NCBI GenBank assembly: GCA_003104975.1
Contig: PQAM01000001.1
Span: 1-64,000, forward strand
Source of the DNA: Candidatus Methylomirabilota bacterium
GTDB lineage: Bacteria; Methylomirabilota; Methylomirabilia; Methylomirabilales; Methylomirabilaceae
DNA length: 64,000 bases
Direction of reading: 5' to 3'
Shown here: piece after piece, positions 1-8,106 of the stretch
Layout of the letters: each line of letters opens with the position of its first letter
How positions within the stretch are numbered: position 1 is the first letter of the stretch
The notes under the pieces: generated by a model
Databases searched by the model: none
Told to the model about the DNA's origin: nothing
Seen by the model: only the letters and a program-made list of their open reading frames with translations
Position numbers and translations under genes: made by a program

Positions 1-105
1 GATGAAGAAGGGATTAAGACCATGCAGAGTAATCATCGTAGCAACTCTCACACAGATTGACTTCGAGACCTGATGAAGAAGGGATACGGCGGTTACGCGG
101 ACACT

Positions 106-200
106 GTCATTGCGAGTAACCAGCGGGAGCGCGGCAATCTGACCGTAGTTGACCGGCGGAAAGACGGTGAGATTGCTTCGCTGGCGGCTCGCAATAACGC
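106..200. repeat. Dispersed palindromic repeat, family A
   Basis: This is an imperfect palindrome that begins GTCATTGCGAG and ends with CTCGCAATAAC, with internal AGCAATCT/AGATTGCT-type arms. Related copies lie at 526, 1746, 8863 and 53516. Small size, self-complementarity, intergenic position and lack of coding capacity suggest a REP- or MITE-like element; how it moves cannot be told from the sequence. Confidence 0.6.
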
Positions 201-298
201 CCAGGGGGGCAGTGCTATCGCCGTAGGCCGTCATTGTGAGGGCGTACAGCGATCACCGCAAGCTGACCGTTGCGGAAGCCGCTTATTGCCAACACCTC

Positions 299-324
299 TG
301 GATTCCCGCTTTCGCGGGAATGAC
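299..324. repeat. Short inverted repeat, family B
   Basis: GGATTCCCGC, a TTT spacer and GCGGGAATGAC form an inverted repeat. The same module is one half of the larger element at 22346-22407 and is recognisable in a decayed form at 31802-31867. It is a common kind of dispersed intergenic hairpin in GC-rich bacteria. Confidence 0.55.
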
Positions 325-525
325 GGACATGGGCGACACGGCGGCCCTGACGAAGAAGGGATTGAACCGGCGGCCGGGGGCCGGAGTGGATAGAGAACAG
401 AAGTGACAGACTGAGAGACTTCGAACGCGGGTCTTACTTCACTCCATCACTAATGACTGATCCCTCTCCAGCGCCCGCGAGCGCTGCTGCCATGGCGAAC
501 GGAGGAAGCCGGTCACTTCTACACT

Positions 526-769
526 GTCATTGTGGGCGACCAACGGGAGCGCCGCAATCGCATCGTTTTTGAAAGTACGAAGGACGGTGAGATTGCTTCG
601 GTCGCCACGCCCCCTCGCAATGACCAATACAGGAGGCTTTCGGAACAATGACGGACGCGGGACCCGTGATCGTGGCTCGTGAACGTGGTCATTTCGCTGC
701 AGAGTTGTGATCGTGATCCGCCGACCATGAACACGAAACACGAACACGTACACGAATTACGTGCAGGGA
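526..769. repeat. ~250 bp direct repeat, copy 1
   Basis: This segment is nearly identical to 1746-2016, with only a handful of substitutions plus a 27 bp insertion in the second copy that itself looks like a local duplication of a CCGTGATCGTG motif. The first ~97 bases are a family A palindrome and the remainder is unique to this pair. The two copies, in the same orientation, enclose the toxin-antitoxin genes at 913-1544. Confidence 0.8.
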
Positions 770-912
770 TACGAACACGGCTCTATTTGCTTGAAGAGTT
801 GTCCTGACGAAGAACGGGTGGGGACCTACCACACCGTTCTTGTTGGGTACTGCGTGATGGCGGGATCGGGGGTCAGGTGATGAGGCGTGGGCGATGGCTG
901 ATGCGCGGGAAC

Positions 913-1332
913 TCAGTCGCAGGCGAAAAGCCGATCCCACATCTGCCTTGGCGAACAGAGGCGCATGCTGTGCACCTCGTTTAAGTCAAGTAGCGCCTTG
1001 TCGCCAGTGATGAAGAAATCAGCCTGCGCTGCGAGTGCACAGGCGAGAATGGGAATATCGTCGAGATCAGGGATGGGCAGGGTCAGGTTAACGGCGCTGG
1101 AGGGAACTCTCTGTCCATCAGCCAGCAGGTCGCGGGCGATTGCCATGGTCTCATTGTCGGCATGCAGCCTGGTATGTAAGATACGCGTGAATTCTATCTC
1201 GACCGGAGCGCCGATGAGTAGCTCCCAACGACCGCGAACGTGCCCGCGCACCAGCAGGCGCAGCAGATCCTCGCACAAGCCTCTGGCGATGATGGCGCTG
1301 ACCAGAACGTTGGTATCCGGAAAGAGCCTCAC
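913..1332 (-). CDS. PIN-domain toxin of a type II toxin-antitoxin pair
   Basis: The 139-residue product is a PIN-domain protein, probably a VapC-like ribonuclease. It opens with the DTNVLVSA motif carrying the first acidic residue (Asp6), has a conserved Glu in VEIEF near residue 46, an Asp cluster PDLDDIPIL near residue 90, and the C-terminal ITGDKALL motif near 110. These are the positions that coordinate metal in PIN nucleases. It starts with GTG that overlaps the TGA of the upstream antitoxin by four bases, so the pair should be translationally coupled. The sequence resembles the PIN family grouped as putative toxin component COG1569. The substrate RNA is unknown. Confidence 0.8.
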   Translation of the reverse strand: MRLFPDTNVLVSAIIARGLCEDLLRLLVRGHVRGRWELLIGAPVEIEFTRILHTRLHADNETMAIARDLLADGQRVPSSAVNLTLPIPDLDDIPILACALAAQADFFITGDKALLDLNEVHSMRLCSPRQMWDRLFACD

Positions 1333-1544
1333 GAGACATCTCGAAAGACATCCTCATCGGTCAGCCAGCCGATCGCCTCTGCTTTCGGCTGCAGACGTCG
1401 ACGCAATTCGTCCATGCGGGCAAGGGCAAGATGCTCGCGGAGCATCTCCCTCGCCAGATCGCTCTTGGTCCGACGGGTACGCTTTGCCAGGCTGGTGAGT
1501 TCCTTTTCAAGCTGTTCGTCGAGTCGAATGGTGAGGCTACCCAT
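1329..1544 (-). CDS. Ribbon-helix-helix antitoxin
   Basis: The 71-residue product begins MGSLTIRLDEQLEKEL, a typical ribbon-helix-helix beta strand and first helix that would bind operator DNA as a dimer. The acidic C-terminal tail should cover the PIN toxin. I chose the ATG at 1544 because AAGGAGGTCACC precedes it at ideal spacing; an upstream in-frame start at 1595 has no such site and would add a non-family extension. An imperfect palindrome at 1569-1584 (CGTATAG/CTGTATG) just upstream could be the autoregulatory operator. The gene precedes and overlaps its toxin, the usual order for such pairs. Confidence 0.8.
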   Translation of the reverse strand: MGSLTIRLDEQLEKELTSLAKRTRRTKSDLAREMLREHLALARMDELRRRLQPKAEAIGWLTDEDVFRDVS

Positions 1545-2058
1545 GGTGACCTCCTTGATATCAATCGGCGTATAGAACTGTATGAAGAATAGCACGAGAG
1601 GCGCAGTCGCTCCACCCCATTATGCGGGGTATCATCGACCTATACCTAATGCGGGGGACATATGGCCGGACGTGAGATTGTACTCATCTGCACCGTCGGC
1701 GGCTCGCAATGACGGGCAGGAGGCGAAGCGCTATCGCCGTAGGCCGTCATTGTGGGCGACCAACGAGAGCGCCGCAATTGCATCGTTTTTGAAAGTACGA
1801 AGGACGGTGAGATTGCTTCGGTCGCTACGCTCCCTCGCAATGACCAACACAGGAGGCTTTCGGAACAATGACGGACGCGGGACCCGTGATCGTGATCGGC
1901 TTCCAAGGGACCGTGATCGTGGCTCGTGAACGTGGTCATTTCGCTGCAGAGTTGTGATCGTGATCCGCCGACCATGAACACGAAACACGAACACGTACAC
2001 GAATTACGTGCAGGGACACGGCTGTTTCGTTCGAAAAAGTGCCCTGATGAAGAAAAGA
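1545..2058. other. Intergenic repeat region
   Basis: No gene is visible between the antitoxin start and the phosphoribulokinase promoter. The stretch consists mainly of a partial family A palindrome around 1690-1745 and the second copy of the long direct repeat. Confidence 0.6.
1746..2016. repeat. ~250 bp direct repeat, copy 2
   Basis: This is the second copy of the sequence at 526-769, in the same orientation, carrying an extra 27 bp near 1891-1917. Its first part is a family A palindrome. It ends shortly before the promoter of the phosphoribulokinase gene. Confidence 0.8.
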
Positions 2059-2088
2059 TTGAAGATATGGTGCTGTACTTCGTATAAT
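2059..2088 (+). promoter_or_regulatory. Sigma-70-type promoter for phosphoribulokinase
   Basis: TTGAAG at 2059 and a perfect TATAAT at 2083 are separated by 18 bases. The site lies 50 bases upstream of the phosphoribulokinase start and directly after the repeat region. No operator for a CbbR-type regulator is recognisable. Confidence 0.55.
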
Positions 2089-2137
2089 CAGCGATCACAG
2101 TGTCTGTATCAACCACATTGTCTCAGGAGACATCACC

Positions 2138-3028
2138 ATGTCGCAAAAACACCCTGTCGTTGCCGTCACTGGTTCATCCGGCGCGGGCACGTCCACCGTC
2201 AAGCGCGTCTTCGAAAACATCTTCCGCCGCGAGGCGATAGCTGCCGCCATCATTGAGGGCGACAGCCTGCACAGCCTGGACCGGACGGCGTTTCGCGCCG
2301 CCGTCGCCGAGGCCGCGAAAGCGGGCAATCATTCGTTCAGCCACTTCGGCCCGGAAGCGAACCACTTCGACAAAATCGAAGAAACGTTCAGGGTTTATGG
2401 CAAAACCGGCATGTGCACACGCCGCTACTATGTGCATAACGAGAAAGAAGCCGCGTTACACAACAAGCACTTCGGCCTGACTGATCTGAAACCGGGGGTA
2501 TTCACCCCGTGGGAAGACATCGAACCGAATTCGGAGCTGCTGTTTTACGAAGGTCTGCACGGCCTGGTGGCCGATGGTAAGGTCGATGCGGGGCGATACG
2601 TAGATCTGGGCATCGGTGTGGTGCCGGTGGTCAACCTGGAATGGATTCAGAAGATCCATCGCGATATGGAAGAACGCGGCTATTCCCCCGAAGCGACGGT
2701 CGACACCATCCTGCGCCGCATGCCGAACTACGTCAAATATGTCACCCCGCAGTTCTCGCGCACCCATATCAACTTTCAGCGCGTCGCGACGGTGGATACG
2801 TCCAACCCGTTCATCTCGCGCGATATCCCCACCCTCGATGAAAGCTTCGTAGTAATCCGTTTCAGCAAGCCTCAGGGCGTGAACTTCCACTACCTGCTCA
2901 CCATGATCCACGATTCCTTCATGTCGCGTGCGAACACCCTGGTGGTGCCCGGCGGCAAGATGAGCTTCGCGATGGAAATCATCCTGACCCCGATCCTGCA
3001 CCAGATGATCGAGGACAAGAAGAAGTAG
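2138..3028 (+). CDS. prk: Phosphoribulokinase, class I
   Basis: The 296-residue enzyme should phosphorylate ribulose 5-phosphate with ATP to give ribulose 1,5-bisphosphate, the step that feeds RuBisCO. The P-loop GSSGAGTST lies at residues 12-20, and motifs typical of the proteobacterial octameric class follow: IEGDSLH, SHFGPEANHFDKIE, RRYYVHNEKEA and LLFYEGLHG. Length fits the class (about 290 residues). The start is preceded by CAGGAGACATCACC. The gene stands alone, without RuBisCO or other Calvin-cycle genes in the window, behind its own promoter. It is the strongest metabolic clue in the window: the host probably can fix carbon dioxide. Confidence 0.95.
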   Translation: MSQKHPVVAVTGSSGAGTSTVKRVFENIFRREAIAAAIIEGDSLHSLDRTAFRAAVAEAAKAGNHSFSHFGPEANHFDKIEETFRVYGKTGMCTRRYYVHNEKEAALHNKHFGLTDLKPGVFTPWEDIEPNSELLFYEGLHGLVADGKVDAGRYVDLGIGVVPVVNLEWIQKIHRDMEERGYSPEATVDTILRRMPNYVKYVTPQFSRTHINFQRVATVDTSNPFISRDIPTLDESFVVIRFSKPQGVNFHYLLTMIHDSFMSRANTLVVPGGKMSFAMEIILTPILHQMIEDKKK

Positions 3029-3241
3029 GTGTGTGCTGTGGCAATAGCGGAGAACCGTATGAACGGCGAATGTTCCCGAGCGAGAGACGCGCGAGATCGG
3101 GATGTGGTGCACACCGATCAAATGGCGGATCGGCGCGGGAAAATAAGGTTGCGCCGGTAGGTGCTTATTGGTAGGCTGTTTGCTGGAATCACACGGGTCG
3201 GGCGGGATCGTGGAACCGCACGGTTGATCAAGGGGGCATGG

Positions 3242-4357
3242 ATGGGACGGGGGTGGTTAAGGGTCGTCTGCAACGCGCTGGCGCTCCTCCTGCTGGTCAC
3301 CACGAATGCCTACGCAGCCGGGACGCTCAAGGTCGGCGTGGCCGGGCCGCTGACCGGCGATCAGGGCGCCCTGGGCCAGGAGCTGAAGAACGGCGTCACC
3401 ATCGCCGTCGAGGAGTGGAACGCCAAAGGGGGGCTCCTCGGCCGGAGGATCGAGATCGTCTGGGGCGACGATCAGCACGATCCGAAGCAGGCCGTGGCGG
3501 TCGCCAATAAGTTCGTGAATGAGGAGGTCGTGGGGGTCGTCGGCCACTTCAACAGCAGTTGCTCGATTCCGGCCTCCAACATCTATCGCGACGGCGGGGT
3601 GGTGCAGCTTACGCCCGCATCGACCAATCCGCGGTTCACCGAGCGCGGCCTGTGGAACGTCTTTCGGGTGTGCGGTCGGGATGATCAACAGGGGGGCGCG
3701 GCGGCAAACTTTATCGTCAAGAAACTGAAAAAGACGAAGGTTGCCGTCCTGCACGACAAGACCACCTACGGGCAGGGTCTGGCCGATGAAACGGTCAAGG
3801 CGCTGGAAAAGGCCGGGATCAAGCCGGTCTACTACGGCAACATCACCCAGGGGGAAAAAGACTATCGGCCGGTGCTGACCTCGATCAAGCAGACGAATCC
3901 CGAGGTCCTGTTTTACGGCGGTATCTATCCGGAGGCCATCCTGCTCACCAAGCAGATGCGCGAGTTGGGGATGAAAACAGCCTTCATCAGCGGCGACGGT
4001 GTCTGGGCCAAGGAGTTCGTGGAGATCGCCGGGAAGGCGGCGGAGGGCGCGTTCATCACCTTCACCCCGGATCAAACGAGGATCAAGGAGGCGCAAGGGG
4101 TCATTCAGCAGCACAAGGCCAAGTTCGGCACCGCAGTGGGGGCCTATACCGTCTATAGCTATGTGGCTGCTGTCCTCCTGTTCGAGGCAATCGCCGCGAC
4201 CCAATCGACCGACGGCGCCAAGATTGCGGAGCATATCAGGAAGACCAAATGGAAGACCGCGCTCGGACCGATCCAGTTCGATCACAAGGGCGACGTCCTG
4301 GTGTCGCCCTACGTGGTCTGGGAGGTCAAGAACGGGCGGTTTGTCGAACTTCAGTAG
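3242..4357 (+). CDS. livJ: Branched-chain amino acid-type ABC substrate-binding protein
   Basis: This is a periplasmic ligand-binding protein of the LivJ/peripla_BP_6 family. Starting at the ATG at 3242, it has a signal peptide with a short basic head, a Leu-rich core and an AYAA cleavage region, then a mature protein beginning GTLKVGVAGPLTGDQGALG. Conserved family segments include NAKGGLLGRRIEIVWGDDQHDP and VVGVVGHFNSSCSIPAS. A longer frame to 3161 exists, but AAGGGGG sits just before 3242 and the signal peptide fits only this start. It heads the livJ-livH-livMG-livF operon. The true ligand could be amino acids, amides or urea; the sequence does not settle this. Confidence 0.9.
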   Translation: MGRGWLRVVCNALALLLLVTTNAYAAGTLKVGVAGPLTGDQGALGQELKNGVTIAVEEWNAKGGLLGRRIEIVWGDDQHDPKQAVAVANKFVNEEVVGVVGHFNSSCSIPASNIYRDGGVVQLTPASTNPRFTERGLWNVFRVCGRDDQQGGAAANFIVKKLKKTKVAVLHDKTTYGQGLADETVKALEKAGIKPVYYGNITQGEKDYRPVLTSIKQTNPEVLFYGGIYPEAILLTKQMRELGMKTAFISGDGVWAKEFVEIAGKAAEGAFITFTPDQTRIKEAQGVIQQHKAKFGTAVGAYTVYSYVAAVLLFEAIAATQSTDGAKIAEHIRKTKWKTALGPIQFDHKGDVLVSPYVVWEVKNGRFVELQ

Positions 4358-4382
4358 ACGGAATATCGAACCGTGGAATAGG

Positions 4383-4414
4383 GGAGGGAAGGGAGTCATC
4401 TCTTCCCTCCTTTT
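4383..4414 (+). terminator. Intrinsic terminator between livJ and livH
   Basis: A perfect 9 bp stem (GGAGGGAAG pairing with CTTCCCTCC) with a 10-base loop is followed by TTTT. Placed 25 bases after livJ and 14 bases before livH, it should act as a partial terminator that makes binding protein more abundant than the membrane components, as is common for such operons. Confidence 0.75.
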
Positions 4415-4427
4415 GCGTTGAGGGGAT

Positions 4428-5330
4428 ATGCTGCTTCAACAGTTGGTCAACGGGTTGACGCTCGGGAGTGTCTATGCGCTGATCGCCCTGGGCTATACCA
4501 TGGTCTACGGGATCATCGAGCTGATCAACTTCGCCCACGGCGAGATCTATATGTTGGGCGCCTACATGGGGATCGTGACCTTCGGGCTCCTGACCACCCT
4601 TAACCTGATGGCCCCGGACTCCGCGCTGACCCTCGCCTGTATGATGATTGCAGCCGTCCTCTTCTGCGGCGCCTGCGGTATCACCATCGAACGGCTGGCC
4701 TATCGGCCGCTGCGGACGGCCCCGCGTCTGTCGCCCCTGATCAGCGCGCTGGGGGTGTCGATCTTTCTGCAGAATTTCGTGATGCTGGCGCAGGGACCCA
4801 GGGATAAGGGATTTCCTGAACTGTTCATCCAGGGCGGGATCGATCTGCCGGGCGGCCGGATCAGCGCGATCCAGATCTTCATCATGACCACCTCGGTCCT
4901 GATGATGTGGGGACTGCACCTGCTGGTACGCCGAACCAGGATCGGTAAGGCGATGCGGGCCACAGCGCAGGATAAGCAGATGGCCGAGCTCGTCGGGATC
5001 GATGTGAACCGGGTCATCAGCGTGACGTTTCTCATCGGGTCGGCGCTGGCGGCCGTGGCCGGGGTGATGGTTGGGATGTACTACGGTCTGATCAACTTCT
5101 ATATCGGCTATATCGCCGGTATGAAGGCCTTTACCGCAGCGGTGCTGGGAGGGATCGGCAGCATCCCCGGCGCCATGCTGGGCGGGATCCTGCTGGGTCT
5201 GATCGAAAGTCTGGGGGCCGGCTATATCTCCAGTGAATATAAGGACGTCTTCGCCTTCGCCATCTTGATCCTGGTGCTGATCTTCCGTCCGACCGGTCTT
5301 CTGGGCACCGATACCTCCAAACGCGCCTGA
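4428..5330 (+). CDS. livH: Branched-chain amino acid ABC transporter permease LivH
   Basis: The 300-residue polytopic membrane protein matches the LivH permease family. It begins LLQQLVNGLTLGSVYALIALGYTM, the family's usual opening, followed by YGIIELINFAHGEIYMLGAY. Near residues 185-200 it carries the EAA-like cytoplasmic loop (RATAQDKQMAELVGIDVNRV) that contacts the ATPases, and ends with a GGIGSIPGAMLGGILLGLIE segment. ATG at 4428 follows TTGAGGGGAT. It works with the LivM half of the next protein to form the transmembrane channel. Confidence 0.93.
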   Translation: MLLQQLVNGLTLGSVYALIALGYTMVYGIIELINFAHGEIYMLGAYMGIVTFGLLTTLNLMAPDSALTLACMMIAAVLFCGACGITIERLAYRPLRTAPRLSPLISALGVSIFLQNFVMLAQGPRDKGFPELFIQGGIDLPGGRISAIQIFIMTTSVLMMWGLHLLVRRTRIGKAMRATAQDKQMAELVGIDVNRVISVTFLIGSALAAVAGVMVGMYYGLINFYIGYIAGMKAFTAAVLGGIGSIPGAMLGGILLGLIESLGAGYISSEYKDVFAFAILILVLIFRPTGLLGTDTSKRA

Positions 5331-5335
5331 ACACG

Positions 5336-7402
5336 ATGCAGACCGTTTCGCGTTCCCTTCTGCTGTACCGCCACCCGCTGATCCGGATCGTCCTGACCGC
5401 GCTGTGGCTCGGCCTGCTGTCGCTGCCGCTCATGGTCGAACCGGATGCCCCCCATTTTGCTCTGGAGCGCCCCGTGATGGTCGCCGGCGTCGTCGCCCTG
5501 CTTGGTCTTGCGCAGTGGTTCGTCTCGCAATGGGGGAGGCGGTCGCCGGTCTGGACCGATCGCCTGGTCGAGGTGGGCGGCGCGACTGTTCGGACATTGA
5601 ACCGGCGAATTGATCCTCGCCTGCTGTACGGCCTGGCGCTGGCGGCCGCGGCCGTGATCCCCTTCAGTCTCAATCGATACTACGTCGATGTGTTGACCCA
5701 GGTCGGCATCTATGTGACGCTGGCGCTTGGCCTCAACATCGTCGTGGGCCTTGCGGGATTGCTGAATCTCGGCTACATCGCGTTTTACGCGGTGGGGGCC
5801 TACGCCTACGGCCTCCTCGCCACACGAGCCGACCTCTCGTTCTGGCAGGTCCTGCCGTTGGGGGCGACCCTGGCGGCGGTCTTTGGCGTCCTGCTGGGCT
5901 TCCCGGCGCTCCGTTTGCGTGGCGACTACCTGGCGATTGTCACGCTGGGGTTCGGCGAGATGATCCGGATCGTCCTGAACAACTGGGACAGCGTCACGGG
6001 CGGCCCAAACGGGATCCTCGACATCGCCCGTCCGAGCCTCTTTGGATTTACCTTTACCCACCCGATTCACTACTACTATCTGATTCTGGCTATGGTGGTA
6101 CTGACCGTCTTTGCCGTCGATCGGCTCAATCAGTCGCGGCTTGGTCGCGCCTGGACCGCGATGCGGGACGACGAGGTGGCCGCTGAGGCGATGGGGATCG
6201 ATCTGGTGAAGACCAAGCTGCTCGCATTCGGTCTGGGCGCGATGTGGGCGGGACTGGCCGGCGTCTTTTTTGCCGGGAAGATGACCTTTATCTCGCCCGA
6301 GAGCTTTACCTTCTTCGAATCGGTCCTGGTCCTGTGTATGGTCGTGTTGGGCGGCATGGGGAGCCTCCCGGGGGTGATCCTCGGGGCGGCGATGCTGATG
6401 ATTCTGCCCGAGGTGATGCGGCAGTTTGCGCAGTACCGCATGTTGGTCTTCGGTGCGGCGATGGTCGGGATGATGGTGATGCGGCCCAAGGGACTGATCA
6501 CCGCACGACGACGTACCGTTCCGCTGTGGCACGGGGAGGCCGCTCACGCCTCTGTAGCCGACGAGCCTCCGATGCGCGGACCTGAGCTGTTGCAGGTCGA
6601 TCGCCCTACATCGCCGCCACATGGTGCGACAACGACCCTGCTTGAAACGCGAGGGCTGTCGATTGATTTCGGCGGCCTGCGCGCGCTGGATATGGTCGAC
6701 CTCACCGTGAAGGCCGGCGAGATTGTCAGCCTCATCGGGCCCAACGGGGCCGGGAAGACCACCTTCTTTAACTCCATCACAGGCCTCTATGCGCCGACGT
6801 CCGGCGAGGTTCGGTATCGCGGGCAGGACCTTGTCGGACTGAGGCCGCATCAGGTGGCGGCCAGGGGGATCACCCGGACCTTTCAGAATATCCGGCTGTT
6901 CCAAGACATGACGGTTCTGGAAAATGTCATGGTGGGGGGCCACTGTCGGATGCGGGCCGGGGTGCTTGGCGCCGTCATCAGGCCGAAGGGGGTGACCAGG
7001 GAAGAGGCGGCATTGGCGGCGAAGGCGGTCGAGTTGCTTCGGTTTGTGGGTCTGGAGGCAAAGCGCGACCTGTGGGCCGGGCAGCTTCCCTACGGTGACC
7101 AGCGACGGCTGGAGATCGCCCGCGCGATGGCCGGCGACCCCACCCTTTTGTTACTGGATGAACCGGCGGCCGGCATGAATCCACAGGAGACGGGCGCGCT
7201 TATGGACCTGATCCATGCCATTCGCGCACGCGGCATCACCGTGCTCCTGATCGAACACCATATGAAGTTGGTGATGGGGATCTCGGAACGGATCGTGGTA
7301 CTGGATCACGGGGTCAAGATCGCCGAAGGGACACCGGCCGAGATCAAGACAGATCCTCGAGTGATCGGCGCCTATCTGGGCAAAGAGTCGGAGCATGCTT
7401 AG
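5336..7402 (+). CDS. livM: Fused LivM permease - LivG ATPase
   Basis: This 688-residue protein joins two importer subunits. Residues ~1-395 are a LivM permease with an extended N terminus (two extra hydrophobic segments) and the motifs ALGLNIVVGLAGLLNLGY and TAMRDDEVAAEAMGIDL. After a Pro/Thr-rich linker at ~395-435, residues ~440-688 are a complete LivG ATPase: Walker A GPNGAGKT, Q-loop GITRTFQNIRLF, the LivG-type signature LPYGDQRRLEIARAM, Walker B LLLLDEPAAG and the switch His in IEHHM. The frame is continuous and no internal start is evident at the junction. LivM and LivG are usually separate proteins. It lies five bases after livH and overlaps livF by eight. Confidence 0.93.
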   Translation: MQTVSRSLLLYRHPLIRIVLTALWLGLLSLPLMVEPDAPHFALERPVMVAGVVALLGLAQWFVSQWGRRSPVWTDRLVEVGGATVRTLNRRIDPRLLYGLALAAAAVIPFSLNRYYVDVLTQVGIYVTLALGLNIVVGLAGLLNLGYIAFYAVGAYAYGLLATRADLSFWQVLPLGATLAAVFGVLLGFPALRLRGDYLAIVTLGFGEMIRIVLNNWDSVTGGPNGILDIARPSLFGFTFTHPIHYYYLILAMVVLTVFAVDRLNQSRLGRAWTAMRDDEVAAEAMGIDLVKTKLLAFGLGAMWAGLAGVFFAGKMTFISPESFTFFESVLVLCMVVLGGMGSLPGVILGAAMLMILPEVMRQFAQYRMLVFGAAMVGMMVMRPKGLITARRRTVPLWHGEAAHASVADEPPMRGPELLQVDRPTSPPHGATTTLLETRGLSIDFGGLRALDMVDLTVKAGEIVSLIGPNGAGKTTFFNSITGLYAPTSGEVRYRGQDLVGLRPHQVAARGITRTFQNIRLFQDMTVLENVMVGGHCRMRAGVLGAVIRPKGVTREEAALAAKAVELLRFVGLEAKRDLWAGQLPYGDQRRLEIARAMAGDPTLLLLDEPAAGMNPQETGALMDLIHAIRARGITVLLIEHHMKLVMGISERIVVLDHGVKIAEGTPAEIKTDPRVIGAYLGKESEHA

Positions 7403-8099
7403 ACTGCATGAGGTCCACCTGCACTACGGCGCGATTCATGCCCTCAAGGGGATCACTCTTGAGGTGGAGCAGGGCCAGATCGTCACGCTGATCGGCGCCA
7501 ACGGCGCCGGCAAATCGTCAACGTTGATGGCGATCTCCGGTATCCTGCGGCCCACCAGCGGACGGATCATCTTTGAAGGGGACGATCTCACCCACTTGCC
7601 GAGCCACGCGATTGTCAAGCGCGGCATTGCGCAGGTCCCCGAGGGGCGGCGTATCTTTCCGATACTGACCGTCCTGGAAAATCTGGAGATGGGCGCCTAT
7701 AGCCGCGCCGATGCCGCCGAGATCCGTCACGACCTGGATCGGGTCTTCCAACTCTTTCCGCTGCTGAAAGACCGCCGCTCCCAACATGGGGGGACACTCT
7801 CCGGCGGGGAGCAGCAGATGCTGGCCATCGGCCGTGCCCTGATGGGGCGCCCGCGGCTGCTCCTGCTGGACGAGCCATCATTGGGCCTGGCTCCCAAGCT
7901 GGTGGAGACCATCTTTGAGGTGATTCGCGAGATTAATGCCCAGTCCACCACGATTCTGCTGGTCGAACAAAACGCGCACATGGCCCTGCGAATTGCCGCC
8001 AAAGGCTACGTCATGGAGACCGGTCGGATCGTCCTGAGCGACGACGCCGACCGGCTGCTGGCCAATGGCGAGGTCCGAAGCGCCTACCTCGGGGAGTAG
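7395..8099 (+). CDS. livF: Branched-chain amino acid ABC transporter ATPase LivF
   Basis: The 234-residue second ATPase of the importer has Walker A GANGAGKS at residues ~36-43, the signature LSGGEQQMLAIGRALM, Walker B LLLLDEPSLGLAP and the switch region LLVEQNA. It lacks the YGxQR signature of LivG and therefore is LivF. It would pair with the C-terminal LivG domain of the preceding fusion protein, giving a heterodimeric motor in which one ATPase is covalently tied to a permease subunit. Its start overlaps the fusion gene's end, indicating coupled translation. Confidence 0.93.
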   Translation: MLRLHEVHLHYGAIHALKGITLEVEQGQIVTLIGANGAGKSSTLMAISGILRPTSGRIIFEGDDLTHLPSHAIVKRGIAQVPEGRRIFPILTVLENLEMGAYSRADAAEIRHDLDRVFQLFPLLKDRRSQHGGTLSGGEQQMLAIGRALMGRPRLLLLDEPSLGLAPKLVETIFEVIREINAQSTTILLVEQNAHMALRIAAKGYVMETGRIVLSDDADRLLANGEVRSAYLGE

Positions 8100-8106
8100 T
8101 TAAGGG

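Larger units (their letters stand above)
1..912. other. Repeat-rich gene-free stretch
   Basis: I see no convincing gene here. Open frames in this stretch translate dispersed repeats, giving strings typical of repeat translations such as VIASNQRERG and DSRFRGNDG. The phrase GATGAAGAAGGGAT or a close variant recurs at 1, 72, 349 and 804 and again near 2046, always just before another repeat block, so the region seems to have grown by duplication of short modules. Confidence 0.6.

Noticed and set aside
73-393. 106-residue open frame at the left end
   Set aside because: Its translation is made of dispersed repeats (family A and B strings), with no ribosome site or domain; the same peptide fragments arise wherever the repeats occur.
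439-940. Minus-strand open frames around 439-940 and the matching one at 1646-2116
   Set aside because: They lie in the long direct repeat; the two copies give similar peptides because the DNA is duplicated, not because a gene is conserved.
106-2016. CRISPR-like repetition
   Set aside because: The repeats are palindromic and irregularly spaced, with no unique spacers of constant length and no cas genes in the window.
2076-2100. dif-like half site (ACTTCGTATAATCAGCGATC)
   Set aside because: It resembles a XerC arm but has no XerD arm; the TATAAT is better explained as the -10 box of the phosphoribulokinase promoter.
5222-6943. 573-residue minus-strand frame opposite livM-livG
   Set aside because: It is a GC-rich antisense shadow of a well-supported gene: low-complexity, rich in Arg, Gln and Pro, with no domain.
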